A stretch of DNA of 46,227 bases from assembly GCA_016219875.1 (NCBI GenBank), contig JACRJZ010000101.1, forward strand, positions 1-46,227, written 5' to 3'. Below are positions 9,126 to 18,900 of the stretch, piece by piece; within the stretch, counting starts at the first letter, position 1, and each line of letters starts with the position of its first letter. A program made the translations under genes and the position numbers. Under the pieces are notes generated by a model. The model did not search any database, was not told the origin of the DNA, and saw nothing but the letters and a program-made list of their open reading frames with translations. This DNA is from Verrucomicrobiota bacterium. GTDB lineage: Bacteria; Verrucomicrobiota; Verrucomicrobiia; Limisphaerales; JACRJZ01.

Positions 9126-9201
9126 TGGTGCGCGGTAGAGGACTCGAACCTCTGACTCCTACCGTGTCGAGGTAGTGCTCTACCAACTGAGCTAACCGCG
9201 C
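9126..9201 (-). tRNA. tRNA-Val (GAC), with C33
   Basis: 76 nt with encoded CCA. The acceptor is GCGCGGT/ACCGCGC, D-arm GCTC...GAGC, and T-arm AGAGG-TTCGAGT-CCTCT. The anticodon stem CTACC/GGTAG is unambiguous and leaves the loop TCGACAC, so the anticodon is GAC. Position 33, almost always U, is C here. Confidence 0.92.
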
Positions 9202-9566
9202 ACTTGAGGTCAAAGACTGCGCGCTGCGTCCGTGTTGCGGAGTCTTTCCCCGGAAACTGGTTTGCTTCCGTGGGCGCGACTTTCGCCGTGCCCAAAAGTC
9301 ATTGCAAGTCCAAATTTGGGCCGGACAAAACGCGCGGAACAAGCGCCGGTCGGACTCGGCTTGAAACTCCTGCTCAAGTTGAGAACGGGAGCCACGAAGC
9401 GCAATGCCTCCGGCGAGTTGGCCCAATATGGACGATGGATGCAGCAGGTTCTGCCTTTTCGCTGGCCGGCCCGTGAGCGAACTGAACCAGAGAGGATTCT
9501 CTCGCGCTCCCTGCCCGGGCGATTCCTGTCGCAACGAGACACGACGACCGGCTATACGAAGTCCCT
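9202..9566. other. Intergenic gap between tRNA-Val and the yddG-like gene
   Basis: About 365 bp without a credible gene. It must hold the tRNA-Val promoter (minus strand) and the promoter of the exporter (plus strand), but no consensus pair stands out. No repeat family seen elsewhere in the window was recognised here. Confidence 0.4.
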
Positions 9567-10508
9567 GTGCAGCGGAAACCCAGTCACATTGATCTCAGCA
9601 CTGCCAGCGGCTTGGCGGCCATCCTGCTTTGGAGCACCACGTTTGCGGTGGCACGCAGTTTGGCGGAGCGGGTGGGCACTCTGACGGCCGCGGCCTCGGT
9701 GTACCTCGTGGCTGGCGTCCTGTTCCTCGTGCAGGTTTGGTGGGCGAAAGTTCCCCTCACCCGTTGCTTGAAGCTCCCTCGCCGTTATCTGCTGGGCTGC
9801 GGTTTCCTGTTCGTCCTTTGCACGACCTCCGTCTATCTGGCGGTAGGATTGGCCAAGGACCGTGAACAAGTGCTGGAGATCGCGTTGGTCAATTACCTCT
9901 GGCCTGCCGGAACCGTCGTGCTATCCGTCTTGATCCTGAACAAGCAAGCCCAGTGGCTGTTGCTGCCAGGAACGGCGCTCGGCTTGGCCGGCATGTTTCT
10001 CGTGATGACACAAGGCGCTCGCGTATCGTGGACTTCGTTTTGGGAGCATTTTCAAAGCAACCCGGCTGCTTACCTCTTCGCCTTGATGGCCGCCCTCTCT
10101 TGGGCGTTTTACTCCAATCTCGCCCGGCGCTGGGCAGGACCGAACCAAGGCGGCGCCGTTGAATTGTTCATGCCGGTCACGGGCCTCGTCCTGCTGGTCA
10201 TGCGTCTTCTGTCGCCGGAAACCACGTCGTGGAGCGGACAAGCCGTCGGTGAGGCGGGCCTGCTGGGAGCCATCACCGCGTTGTCCTACGGGCTGTGGGA
10301 CGTGGCGATGCGCCGAGGCAATCTGCTCTTGGTGGCGGCTTGTTCCTACTTCACCCCGCTGCTCTCGACGCTGGTGAGTTGCGCCTATCTCCAGGTGAAG
10401 CCCGGTCCCCGGCTCTGGATCGGGTGCCTCCTGCTGGTGGCAGGATCATTGCTGAGTTGGCGCTCTGTTTCAGACAGCAAGCCAGCCGGCCCTGAGCCGG
10501 AGCACTGA
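9567..10508 (+). CDS. EamA/DMT-family exporter, YddG-like (aromatic amino acids)
   Basis: A 313-residue inner-membrane protein with about ten hydrophobic helices and two EamA repeats. The first repeat starts LAAILLWSTTFAVARSLAE, and the central segment LVNYLWPAGTVVLSVLI closely resembles the NYLWP segment of the aromatic amino acid exporter YddG. Members of this group export aromatic amino acids or other amphipathic metabolites, energised by the proton gradient or acting as uniporters. The start is a GTG at 9567; no better ATG is in frame before the first helix. The LysR regulator at 10543-11418 is encoded convergently just downstream. Confidence 0.8.
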   Translation: MQRKPSHIDLSTASGLAAILLWSTTFAVARSLAERVGTLTAAASVYLVAGVLFLVQVWWAKVPLTRCLKLPRRYLLGCGFLFVLCTTSVYLAVGLAKDREQVLEIALVNYLWPAGTVVLSVLILNKQAQWLLLPGTALGLAGMFLVMTQGARVSWTSFWEHFQSNPAAYLFALMAALSWAFYSNLARRWAGPNQGGAVELFMPVTGLVLLVMRLLSPETTSWSGQAVGEAGLLGAITALSYGLWDVAMRRGNLLLVAACSYFTPLLSTLVSCAYLQVKPGPRLWIGCLLLVAGSLLSWRSVSDSKPAGPEPEH

Positions 10509-10542
10509 GAAGCCACTGGAGCGGCTCGTCCCAAGCCGAACT

Positions 10543-11418
10543 TCAGCCCTTGAGCACGGTGATGAACTGCTTCATCGCCGGCGACAGGACTTTGTTCTTC
10601 TTGTAAAGGACGGCGATGGGCCGGTGCATTTCCACGTCTTCCAGTTTCAACTCGGCCAGCGTCTGCTTGGCGACTTCCTGGGTGATGGTGGCGTGAGGCA
10701 CAATGGCGACTCCGGCGTCGATTTCCACCGCGCGCTTGACGGTTTCGATGTTGTCGAACTCCATCATGTGTTGCACGTGGATCCCGCGTTCCTTGAGCAT
10801 CTTGTCGGTGGCGCGGCGGGTGGGAATGTCCGGATCGAAGCTGACAAACCGCTCGCCGGTGATTTCCTTCAGCTTGATGCTCTTGCGGGCAGCCAAGGGA
10901 TGTTGGGGATGGCAAATGAACACCATTGTGTCCTTGTGCAGCGGAAGGATCTCCAGCTTGTTGTGCTTCTGCGGATAGGCCACCAACCCCAGGTCCACCA
11001 CGTTGCCCAGCACGTCTTCGTAAACCTGGTTCGAGCGGCGGTATTCGACGTGGACGTTCACGGTCGGGTAGGCCTTGAGGAATTTCTTCAGATAGGGCGG
11101 GAGATCGTGCAGCCCGATGCTGTAGATCGTGGCCACACGGATGGTGCCGGAGATGATTTCCTTGATCTCCTGGACCTTGCTCAGCAGCGACTCGTAGGTC
11201 TGGATGATTTCCTTGCTATAGTCGTAGAGCACCTGCCCTTCGCGCGTCAGGCGGAACTTCTTCTTGCTCCGTTCGATGAGCAGCGACTTGAACAGCCGTT
11301 CGAGCGAACTGATCTGCTGGCTGACGGCGGATTGAGTGACGTGGTTGATTTGGGCCGACTTGGTAAAGCTCTCGGTTTCAGCCAAGTCGCAGAACACTTT
11401 GAGGCTCTCGATTTGCAT
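10543..11418 (-). CDS. LysR-family transcriptional regulator, CysL/CbbR-like
   Basis: A 291-residue LysR regulator. The N-terminal winged helix-turn-helix (MQIESLKVFCDLAETESFTKSAQ...VTQSAVSQQISSLE) is canonical. A linker helix and the type 2 periplasmic-binding effector domain (about 90-291) follow, with GTIRVATIYSIGLHDLPPYL at its beginning. LysR proteins bind as tetramers and often control a neighbouring divergent gene; here the genes on both sides are convergent or co-directional, so the target is not evident. The effector is unknown. The gene converges with the YddG-like exporter (34 bp apart) and lies 50 bp downstream of the kinase-receiver gene on the same strand. Confidence 0.9.
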   Translation of the reverse strand: MQIESLKVFCDLAETESFTKSAQINHVTQSAVSQQISSLERLFKSLLIERSKKKFRLTREGQVLYDYSKEIIQTYESLLSKVQEIKEIISGTIRVATIYSIGLHDLPPYLKKFLKAYPTVNVHVEYRRSNQVYEDVLGNVVDLGLVAYPQKHNKLEILPLHKDTMVFICHPQHPLAARKSIKLKEITGERFVSFDPDIPTRRATDKMLKERGIHVQHMMEFDNIETVKRAVEIDAGVAIVPHATITQEVAKQTLAELKLEDVEMHRPIAVLYKKNKVLSPAMKQFITVLKG

Positions 11419-11468
11419 AAGATGATGAATCGGGAGCGGAGGGTAACTGAATCAGCTTGTTCGTCAAC

Positions 11469-12971
11469 TTAACTTGTGAGGGTCTCTTTCACCTTCCGCA
11501 ACAATTGCTGGCTGGTGAAGGGCTTCAGCAGGAAATCCACCTCGCCACCGCCGGCTTGCGCGGGTGAGCAGCCGGTCGAGCAGACAATGCGGGTGGCCGG
11601 CGAGGAGGCCCGGACTTTCTCGATCAACTCGCGACCGTTCATGCCCGGCATGACCATGTCCGTCACGAGCAGGTCCACCTGCGTCTGGCTGCGGGCCATG
11701 ACTTCCAATGCCTTCTCGCCGCTGGAGGCAGTCATCACGTTGTAGCCGTGCGAACTCAGGACCATTTGGGCCATCGTGAGCACCATCTCCTCGTCATCCA
11801 CCACGAGGATGCTCTGCTGGCCGCCCAGAACGCCGTCGGCGATGGCCTTCTCTTCGATGATCTTCTTCACCGCGGGAAGGTAGATGCGCACGGCGCTCCC
11901 CTGCCCCAACTGGCTCGAAATGGCGACGCCCCCGCCGTGGTTGGTGACGATGCCGTACACCCACGCCAATCCCAATCCACGATGCCCGTACTTCGTCGTG
12001 AAGAACGGCTCGAAGACCCGAGGCAGGACCGCCGGCTCGATTCCGCAGCCGTCGTCGGAAACTTCGAGGCAGACGTAGGTGCCCGGCTTCAGTTGCGCCG
12101 TCCGGTCTTGAGTCGGTTCGGACAATTCAATGTTCCGCGTCTGCACCACAATGCGGCCGTCCGCTTTGACCGCCTGCACGGCGTTCTCGGTCACCTTGAC
12201 GATCGCCTGCTGGATTTTGGCTTCGTCGTATTTCACCCCGAAGAGCTTGTTCTCCAGTTGGAGCACCCAGGAGAGGAGCGCGTTTTGCGGCGTCTGGAAC
12301 AACTCCATCGTGCGGCGGACGAGGTTGTTCAGGTTCCCGGCGGCGCGGGAGCGGGAATCCTTCTCCTCCGAACTGAACGCGGCCAGGTGATTGGCGATCT
12401 CGGCCCCGCGCGAGGCGGCTTTCTCGATCTCGACCAACGATACCCGCCACGGATGCTTCGGCTCCGCCAAGCTCAGCAAATGCGAGGCGTGCCCCAGAAT
12501 CGTCGTGAGCGAGTTGTTGAAATCCAGCGTCACCGTGCGTGTGAGTTGGAGCGCGCAATCTAGTTTCTGCTTCTGCGCCAGGTTCGCTTCCACGGTGGGC
12601 CCCTTGGCGTCGGTCCCGCTCAAGGCCGACGAACCGGCGCCGCCCCCTGGAAGGAGTTGGATGAGCAGGAAGGTCTCCCCGTTTTGGGAAACCTCGCCAA
12701 GGCTCGCCGAGAAGGGAATCGACACCGGATGCGGCCCGCGCAGTTTCAGCGGGAACAAGCCCGCGGGTGACTTCCGCGCTTGTGCCAGACACTGGACCGG
12801 CGTGAGCGAATTCTCCGGCCCCCAAATGGACGCCAGCAGCGGCGCGCCGCCGGCCAACTTGGGACCGAACAGCCGTTGGGCCGTCTGGTTCGCCCGCCGG
12901 ACCACGCCCGCGGTATCGACCAGCAAAACCGGCCACGCCACTTGATCCAAATTGAGACTTAACTCAGCCAT
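11469..12971 (-). CDS. Kinase-receiver protein with degenerate H-box (PAS-like, HisKA-like, HATPase, REC)
   Basis: A 500-residue protein. A PAS-like N-terminus (1-115) is followed by a HisKA-like helix where the usual HDFNN motif reads Leu149-Asp-Phe-Asn-Asn (TVTLDFNNSLTTILG), so the phospho-accepting His is missing. The HATPase domain keeps the N-box (TENAVQAV), G1 (VSDDGCGIEP) and G2 (GHRGLGLAWVYG). The C-terminal receiver has Asp438 (TDMVMPGMNG) and LLKPF. The ATP site and the receiver look intact while the H-box is not, suggesting a pseudokinase, an allosteric partner, or use of another histidine (GHASHL lies nearby). It ends 50 bp before the LysR start. Confidence 0.88.
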   Translation of the reverse strand: MAELSLNLDQVAWPVLLVDTAGVVRRANQTAQRLFGPKLAGGAPLLASIWGPENSLTPVQCLAQARKSPAGLFPLKLRGPHPVSIPFSASLGEVSQNGETFLLIQLLPGGGAGSSALSGTDAKGPTVEANLAQKQKLDCALQLTRTVTLDFNNSLTTILGHASHLLSLAEPKHPWRVSLVEIEKAASRGAEIANHLAAFSSEEKDSRSRAAGNLNNLVRRTMELFQTPQNALLSWVLQLENKLFGVKYDEAKIQQAIVKVTENAVQAVKADGRIVVQTRNIELSEPTQDRTAQLKPGTYVCLEVSDDGCGIEPAVLPRVFEPFFTTKYGHRGLGLAWVYGIVTNHGGGVAISSQLGQGSAVRIYLPAVKKIIEEKAIADGVLGGQQSILVVDDEEMVLTMAQMVLSSHGYNVMTASSGEKALEVMARSQTQVDLLVTDMVMPGMNGRELIEKVRASSPATRIVCSTGCSPAQAGGGEVDFLLKPFTSQQLLRKVKETLTS

Positions 12972-13089
12972 TGGCTACTTTGTCGGCGCGCTGGGGCGGA
13001 GGTTGAAGCAAAAACCGGTGTTCAACCAGATCAGCCTCGCCGCCGCTCTTGACGCACCCGCTCGAAATGACAGACACAGCTTCAACAAG

Positions 13090-13494
13090 TCAAGACTCCA
13101 GGCTGACGAACGGTCCCGGTAACAACTCCTTCACGGAAAACTCCCGGACTCGCTCCGGTCGCCGCGCGTCGGCGATCCAGACTTTGGCGTCGGGCGCATA
13201 CTCGGCCAGCAACTGCCGGCAGGCGCCGCACGGCATCGCTCCGCCGTCCGACCGTGCCACCACCGCGATGGCCACGAACTCCTTCTCTCCCTCCGTGAGG
13301 GCCTTGAACAACGCCACTCGCTCCGCACAGCAAGTCAGCCCGTAGCTTGCGCTCTCCACGTTGGCCCCGGTGACCACTCGGCCGCGGCGGGTCAACAACG
13401 CCGCGCCGACTTGGAACCGTGAGTACGGGGCCACCGCCCGCTCCCGCGCCTGCCAGGCCGCTTTCACCAGGCGTGTCTTACTTGGCTTGGGCAT
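13090..13494 (-). CDS. cdd: Cytidine deaminase
   Basis: A 134-residue homotetrameric-type cytidine deaminase that converts cytidine and deoxycytidine to uridine forms in pyrimidine salvage. The zinc site is visible as Cys56-Ala-Glu58 (TCCAERVA), with Glu58 the proton shuttle, and PCGAC at Cys89 and Cys92. The substrate-binding GANVESASYGLT segment precedes it. Its start overlaps the end of punA by 17 bp, so the two nucleoside-salvage genes are translated from one message and probably coupled. Confidence 0.95.
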   Translation of the reverse strand: MPKPSKTRLVKAAWQARERAVAPYSRFQVGAALLTRRGRVVTGANVESASYGLTCCAERVALFKALTEGEKEFVAIAVVARSDGGAMPCGACRQLLAEYAPDAKVWIADARRPERVREFSVKELLPGPFVSLES

Positions 13495-14338
13495 AGAGCT
13501 TCACGAACTCCTCCATCATCTCCGACAACACCTGCGCGCCGGCCTCACCTGTGGACAGCACCTCCGCGTGCGTGATCGCCTGCTTGTTCCGGCCCGCCGC
13601 CAAGTTGGTAATGCAGGCCAGGGCCGCCACCCGCAACCCGCACTGCCGTGCCACGATGGCCTCCGGCACCGTGCTCATCCCCACGGCGTCCGCGCCCAAC
13701 CGGCCGAACGCACGGATTTCCGCCGGCGTCTCGTAGCTCGGGCCGCACACGGCGAGGTATTGGCCCGTGTGCAGGCGGGCCTTGGCCTTCTTGGCGGCTT
13801 TCTCCACCAAATCACGCAGCCCGCGTTCGTAGGTCTGGCTCAGATCGACGAACCGCGGCGTCCCCGGCAGGTTCCAGCCCCGCAGCGGATTCGTTCCCAT
13901 GAAATTGATGTGGTCCGAAAACACCATGTAGTCGCCGGCCTTGTAGCGGCTGTTGATTCCGCCCGCCGCGCACGTCAGGCACACCGTCTTCACTCCCAAC
14001 TCCGCCAGCACCCGGACGGGGAACGTGACCGCCTCCATCGAATGCCCTTCGTAGAAATGCCCGCGCCCGCTCAAGATCGCCACGGGAATCCGCGCCACGT
14101 AACCCAGGACCAGCTTCCCCGCGTGGCCCGCGACGCCGGGCCGCGGAAAACCCGGCAGCGACGAATATGAAATCTCCAAGACGCTCGTGCAGCGTCCGAG
14201 CACCTTGTCGAAGCCGCTCCCCAGCACCAAGGCCAGCGAAGGCCGCAGCGTGGAGCGGCGCAGAAGGGACGCCGCCACCGTCGCGGCACTGGGCCGGCCG
14301 TGGGGATCGCGGGCGTGATTGCCCGAAGGTTGACTCAT
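13478..14338 (-). CDS. punA: Purine-nucleoside phosphorylase (trimeric family)
   Basis: A 286-residue enzyme of the PNP/MTAP trimeric class, splitting purine nucleosides with phosphate into base and ribose 1-phosphate. Motifs visible: VLGSGFDKVL (phosphate loop), the phosphate-site GRGHFYEGHS, VCLTCAAGGIN, GPSYETPAEIRAF, GMSTVPEAIVAR, and CITNLAAG for base recognition. Length matches bacterial PunA. It is first in a two-gene salvage operon with cdd. The divergent MoeZ-like gene starts 56 bp away, so both promoters share that short gap. Confidence 0.95.
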   Translation of the reverse strand: MSQPSGNHARDPHGRPSAATVAASLLRRSTLRPSLALVLGSGFDKVLGRCTSVLEISYSSLPGFPRPGVAGHAGKLVLGYVARIPVAILSGRGHFYEGHSMEAVTFPVRVLAELGVKTVCLTCAAGGINSRYKAGDYMVFSDHINFMGTNPLRGWNLPGTPRFVDLSQTYERGLRDLVEKAAKKAKARLHTGQYLAVCGPSYETPAEIRAFGRLGADAVGMSTVPEAIVARQCGLRVAALACITNLAAGRNKQAITHAEVLSTGEAGAQVLSEMMEEFVKLYAQAK

Positions 14339-14393
14339 ACAGACGACAACTTGATTACTCGGCCGGCGGGCTTACGCTGGCGCCGGCCTTGTT

Positions 14394-15536
14394 ATGCCTT
14401 TGAGCACTGACGAACTCCGCCGTTACTCGCGGCACCTGATCTTGCCCGAAGTTGGTTTGGACGGGCAAAAGAAAATTTCCGCCGCGCGCGTTTTGTGCAT
14501 CGGCGCGGGCGGCCTCGGCTCGCCTATCGCCCTCTATCTGGCGGCGGCGGGCGTGGGCCGGCTTGGCATCGCCGACTTTGATGCCGTCGAGTTCACGAAC
14601 CTCCAGCGGCAAGTTCTCCACGGCACCCCAGACGTGGGCCGGCCCAAAACGGATTCCGCACTCGACACGCTCCGCCGCCTGAACCCCAACGTCGAAGTCG
14701 TCCCCCACCCCGTCCGCGTCACCAGTCAGAACGCCCTCGACCTCATCGCCGGCTACGACATCGTGGTCGATGGCACGGACAACTTCCCCACGCGCTACCT
14801 CACCAACGACGCTTGCGTGTTGCTCAAGAAGCCCAATGTCTATGGGTCGATCTTCCGTTTCGAAGGCCAGGCCAGCGTCTTTGCACCGCATCTGGGCGGG
14901 CCGTGCTACCGCTGTCTTTTCCCGGAGCCGCCGCCGCCCGGGGAAGTGCCGAGTTGCGCGGAAGCCGGTGTGTTGGGTGTCCTGCCCGGCATCATCGGCT
15001 GCATCCAAGCCACGGAGATTTTGAAACTCATTCTGGGCGCCGGCACGCCGCTGCTGGGCCGCCTGCTGGTCTTCGACGCGCTGGAGATGCGCTTCCGCGA
15101 AGTCAAACTGCGCCGCGATCCGCAATGTCCGTTGTGCGGCGAAAAACCCACCCTCACTCAACTCATCGACTACCAACAATTCTGCGGCATGAAACCTGAA
15201 CCTGCCCTGCCCAATCCCGACGAAGTCACCGTCCACGACCTCAAGCGCGCCCTCGACAATCCCGGCCTCGGCATTCGAATCATCGACGTGCGCGAGCCGG
15301 ACGAATACCAGATTGCGCGCATCGATGGCGCTCAACTCCTGCCCCTGAGCGCGCTGGCGCAGCGGTTTCGGGAGCTCGACGCCGGCCAGAGCTACTACCT
15401 GCACTGCAAAGGCGGCGTGCGCTCGCTCAAGGCCGTGAAGTTTCTCCGCGAGCAAGGCTTCAAGAGCGTGAAGAGCGTCAAAGGCGGCATCCTCGCCTGG
15501 TCTGAACAGATCGACCGCAGCGTGCCGAAGTACTGA
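14394..15536 (+). CDS. moeZ: MoeZ/MoeB-like adenylyltransferase fused to a rhodanese domain
   Basis: A 380-residue E1-like enzyme. The ThiF/MoeB domain has the nucleotide loop GAGGLGSP (37-44), DFDAVEFTNLQRQ, VDGTDNFPTRY, and zinc ligands as CYRC and CPLC. The segment SCAEAGVLGVLPG contains the usual conserved Cys. The rhodanese domain (about 275-380) has catalytic Cys338 in HCKGGVRS. Such proteins adenylate and then thiocarboxylate the C-terminus of small sulfur carriers (MoaD/ThiS/CysO type) for molybdopterin, thiamin or cysteine synthesis. Which carrier it serves is not shown by its neighbours. Confidence 0.92.
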   Translation: MPLSTDELRRYSRHLILPEVGLDGQKKISAARVLCIGAGGLGSPIALYLAAAGVGRLGIADFDAVEFTNLQRQVLHGTPDVGRPKTDSALDTLRRLNPNVEVVPHPVRVTSQNALDLIAGYDIVVDGTDNFPTRYLTNDACVLLKKPNVYGSIFRFEGQASVFAPHLGGPCYRCLFPEPPPPGEVPSCAEAGVLGVLPGIIGCIQATEILKLILGAGTPLLGRLLVFDALEMRFREVKLRRDPQCPLCGEKPTLTQLIDYQQFCGMKPEPALPNPDEVTVHDLKRALDNPGLGIRIIDVREPDEYQIARIDGAQLLPLSALAQRFRELDAGQSYYLHCKGGVRSLKAVKFLREQGFKSVKSVKGGILAWSEQIDRSVPKY

Positions 15537-15545
15537 AGCCGAAAT

Positions 15546-15591
15546 CGGAGAGGCGATTTCAAAATCCCGTAGCAGCCGACGTGAGGAGGCT
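15546..15591. repeat. Dispersed palindromic repeat family A, copy 2 (leader plus left arm)
   Basis: CGGAGAGGCGATTTCAAAA followed by the arm 15569-15591 (GTAGCAGCCGACGTGAGG...), identical in the arm to copy 1 at 3718-3740. The matching right arm is absent; only the inverted leader is recognisable at about 15817. Confidence 0.8.
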
Positions 15592-15670
15592 CCTTTCAGA
15601 GATCACAGGCCGGATGAAAGCATCTGAGCCTCAGAACTCCTGATCCCGTGGAAATGACGTGGCCCGCCCG

Positions 15671-15730
15671 GTGAGGGCACCGGGCCTACAGGATCACGCG
15701 AGAGCTGTAGGCCGGATCCCCAGACCCGGC
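15671..15730. repeat. Dispersed palindromic repeat family B, copy 2
   Basis: GTGAGGGCACCGGGCCTACAG... then CTGTAGGCCGGATCCCCAG and ACCCGGC. It has the same design as 228-281. The GGCCTACAG and CTGTAGGCC parts form a stem around a short GC-rich loop. Confidence 0.75.
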
Positions 15731-15900
15731 GATCGGGGATCAGCTTGTTCCACGCGGCCTCAACTCTCAGGCGTGGGATCAGAATCCTGAGCCTCGTGAC
15801 CCCGGCCGCTGCGGGATTCTGAAATCGCCTCTCGGCTTTTGAGCTTCAGCGTCTTTTCTTGCCGCTTCCCACTCCGTCGCGAACGTGTCAGCCTCGCCGC

Positions 15901-18900
15901 ATGTTCAACCGCATCCGTTTCTGGCTGCCTTCGGCGGCGATTCTTTTTCCAGTCTGGGCGCTGGACGCCGCGGCCCTTTCCCCGATGGACCTGCGGTGCG
16001 AATATGAGACGAACCCGCTCGACGTCGATGCGCCCCAGCCACGGCTCTTCTGGAAACTCGACAGCGCCGAACGCGGCCAGCGCCAGACCGCCTGGCACGT
16101 GCTGGCCGCCTCCACGCCGGAGTTGCTCGCGCGTGACCGGGGCGATTTGTGGGACAGCGGGCGCGTAGCTTCCGACGAAACCACGCACCTGCGCTACGCC
16201 GGCCAGCCGCTGAAAAGCTCGCAGCAAGTCTTCTGGAAGGTGCGCGTCTGGGACCAGGACGCCCGCCCCTCGGCCTGGAGCCAGCCGGCATCGTGGACGG
16301 TGGGCGTGCTGTCGCCCAAAGATTGGCAGGCGCGATGGATCACGCGCCTCGAGACTGACACGCCCAGCTTGGAGGGCGCGAAGTGGATTTGGCACGACGA
16401 GCCAGTGTGGAAGAGCGCGGCGCGCAACTTGGCGAAGCCCAATGTCTTTCCCGGCGCGGTGCGCTTCTTCCAGCGGGAGTTTCAGGTGCCCGCGAGCCGC
16501 GTCGTACGCCGGGCCAGGCTCATTGCCACGGCGGACAACGCGGGCGAGCTTTGGCTCAATGGCCGGCCGGTGGTCCAACTCGAAGACTGGCAGCACGCGC
16601 ACTCTGCCGAGGTAACGAGGCACCTTCGTCCTGGAGCGAATCTCCTCGCCGCGCAAATCAAGAATGAAGGCTCCAGTCCGAGCGAAGCTGGCTTGATTCT
16701 GAAATTGGTCATGGATCTCGACGACGGCTCAACCGTCTCCGTGGTCAGCGACGACTCTTGGCGCACCACAGACGTTCGCCCCGGCGGCGATGGTTGGAAG
16801 CAGACGTCGGCCCCAGACTGGACCATTGCCGCGGTCGTAGCCGCGTGGGGTGAACGCTACTGGGCCAAGAAGCCCAAAGTGTCGTCGACTCCCCTGCCCC
16901 TCTTCCGCAAGCCGTTCGAGATCACCCAACCGATCCGCCGCGCTGTCGTCCACGTCTGCGGCTTGGGCCAGTTCGATCTCTTCCTCGACGGGCGCAAGGC
17001 GGGCGATCACTTCCTCGACCCCGCGTGGTCGGTGTTCGAGAAGACTGCGTTCTATTCCACCTTCGACCTGACCACGCAACTCCGGCCCGGCGCCCACGCC
17101 TTCGCCGTCATGCTGGGCAAAGGTTTCTACAACACCGCCGGCGACCGCCGCGTGCATGGCGTGGACGCGAGCCGTCCACTCAAACTCATTCTCCAGGCCC
17201 ATCTCACCTTCGCCGACGGCACCGAACGAATCCTCGTCAGCGACGCTTCGTGGAAGACGGCCGACGGCCCGATCACGCACAGCGCCATCCTCGGCGGCGA
17301 AGACTTCGACGCGCGCAAGTTGCCTGCGGGCTGGGACAAGCCAGGCTTCGACGATTCCGCGTGGACCGCGGCAAACGAAACCAGCGATCCCGGCGGCGTG
17401 TTGACCGCGGCGATGTCTCCGCCTTTGAAAGCGCACGATGTGTTCAAACCTGTCCGCATCGACGAACCGCAGCCCGGCAAGTTCGTTTATGACTTCGGCC
17501 AAAACGCCTCGGCCATCCCGCGGCTGCGCGTGCGGGGCCAAGCCGGGCAGAGCCTCCGGCTCACGCCCGCCGAACAGCGCCACGGCATGTCGCCCCGGCG
17601 CAACGACGGCAAAGGTCTGGTGAATCCCGCCGGCGTCGGCAGCCCGAACTTTTTCCAATACACGCTGCGCGGCGACGCCGAGGAAACCTGGACGCCGCAG
17701 TTCACCTATAGCGGCTTCCAGTACCTGCAACTGGAAGGCGCCGTGCCGGCAGGCCGTCCGAATCCTGACGGCAAGCCGGTGGTGGAAGAGCTTCTCTCCG
17801 TTCACGTGCGCAACGCCGCGCCGGCCGTCGGCCACTTCGAGTGCTCCAATCCGCTCTTCAACGACATCGACCGCATCATCGACTGGGCGGTGCGCGCGAA
17901 CCTGTCGCACGTTTTGACGGACTGCCCGCACCGCGAGAAGCTCGGCTGGCTGGAGGTGTCCTACCTCATGGGGCCGGCCATCGCAGGCCGCTACGATGTC
18001 GCGCGCTTCTACAGCAAGATCAGCCGCGACTGCGCCGATTCGCAGCGCGCGGACGGCCTGGTCCCGACCGTCGCGCCGGCGTATCCGGCCTTCAGCGGTG
18101 GCTTCGCTTACACGCCGGAGTGGGGCGCGGCGGCCGTCGTGAACCCGTGGCTCGTGCATCAGTGGTACGGCGACCGGGCGGCGCTGGAGACGAGCTACGC
18201 CACGATGAAGGGCTTTGTCGATTACATGGCGCGCACCGCCAAAGACCTCGTGCCCGCGCCCGGTCTCGGCGACTGGTATGATTACGGCCACGGCAAGCCG
18301 GTCGGCGCGTCGCAGTTCACGCCGGTCGAACTGAGCGCGATGGCCTCGTTCCATCGCTGCGCCCGCCTCACGGCCGACACCGCCGCCTTGCTGGACCGCG
18401 CGGACGACCAGAAGAAGTACTCGGAGCTGGCCGGGCAAATCGCCCGCGCGTTCAACGCCCGCTACTTCAACGGCGCGGACGAGTACAAGAACCTCGGCAG
18501 CCCGCAAGCCGCGAACAGCATGGCGCTGTTCACCGGCATGGTCCGGCCCGACCGCGAATCCGCCGTGTTGGAACGCGTCGTCCAGGACCTCCGGCATCGC
18601 GGGAACCAGCAGACCGCCGGTGACATCGCCCATTGGTATCTGCTCCAGGTGCTCGCCACGCGCGGCCGCTCCGACGTCATCTACGACATGACCGCGCGCA
18701 CCAACCTGGGCAGCTACGGGTACATCGTGCGCAACGGGTGGACCTCGATGCCCGAAGCGTGGGATGCGAACACCGGCGCGTCCATGAACCACTGCATGTT
18801 GGGCCACATCCAGGAATGGTTCACCGGCTGGGTGGCCGGCCTCCGGCCCGATCCCGCGGCGCCGGGCTTCCGCCGCGTCATCATTCAGCCGCACGCGGTC

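Larger units (their letters stand above)
15537..15900. other. Repeat-packed intergenic gap
   Basis: There is no gene. From left to right it holds family A leader plus one arm (15546-15591), then family B (15671-15730). Near 15817-15834 is GAAATCGCCTCTCGG, the reverse complement of the family A leader. The gap therefore looks like a family A hairpin whose centre was filled by other repeat material. Confidence 0.6.
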
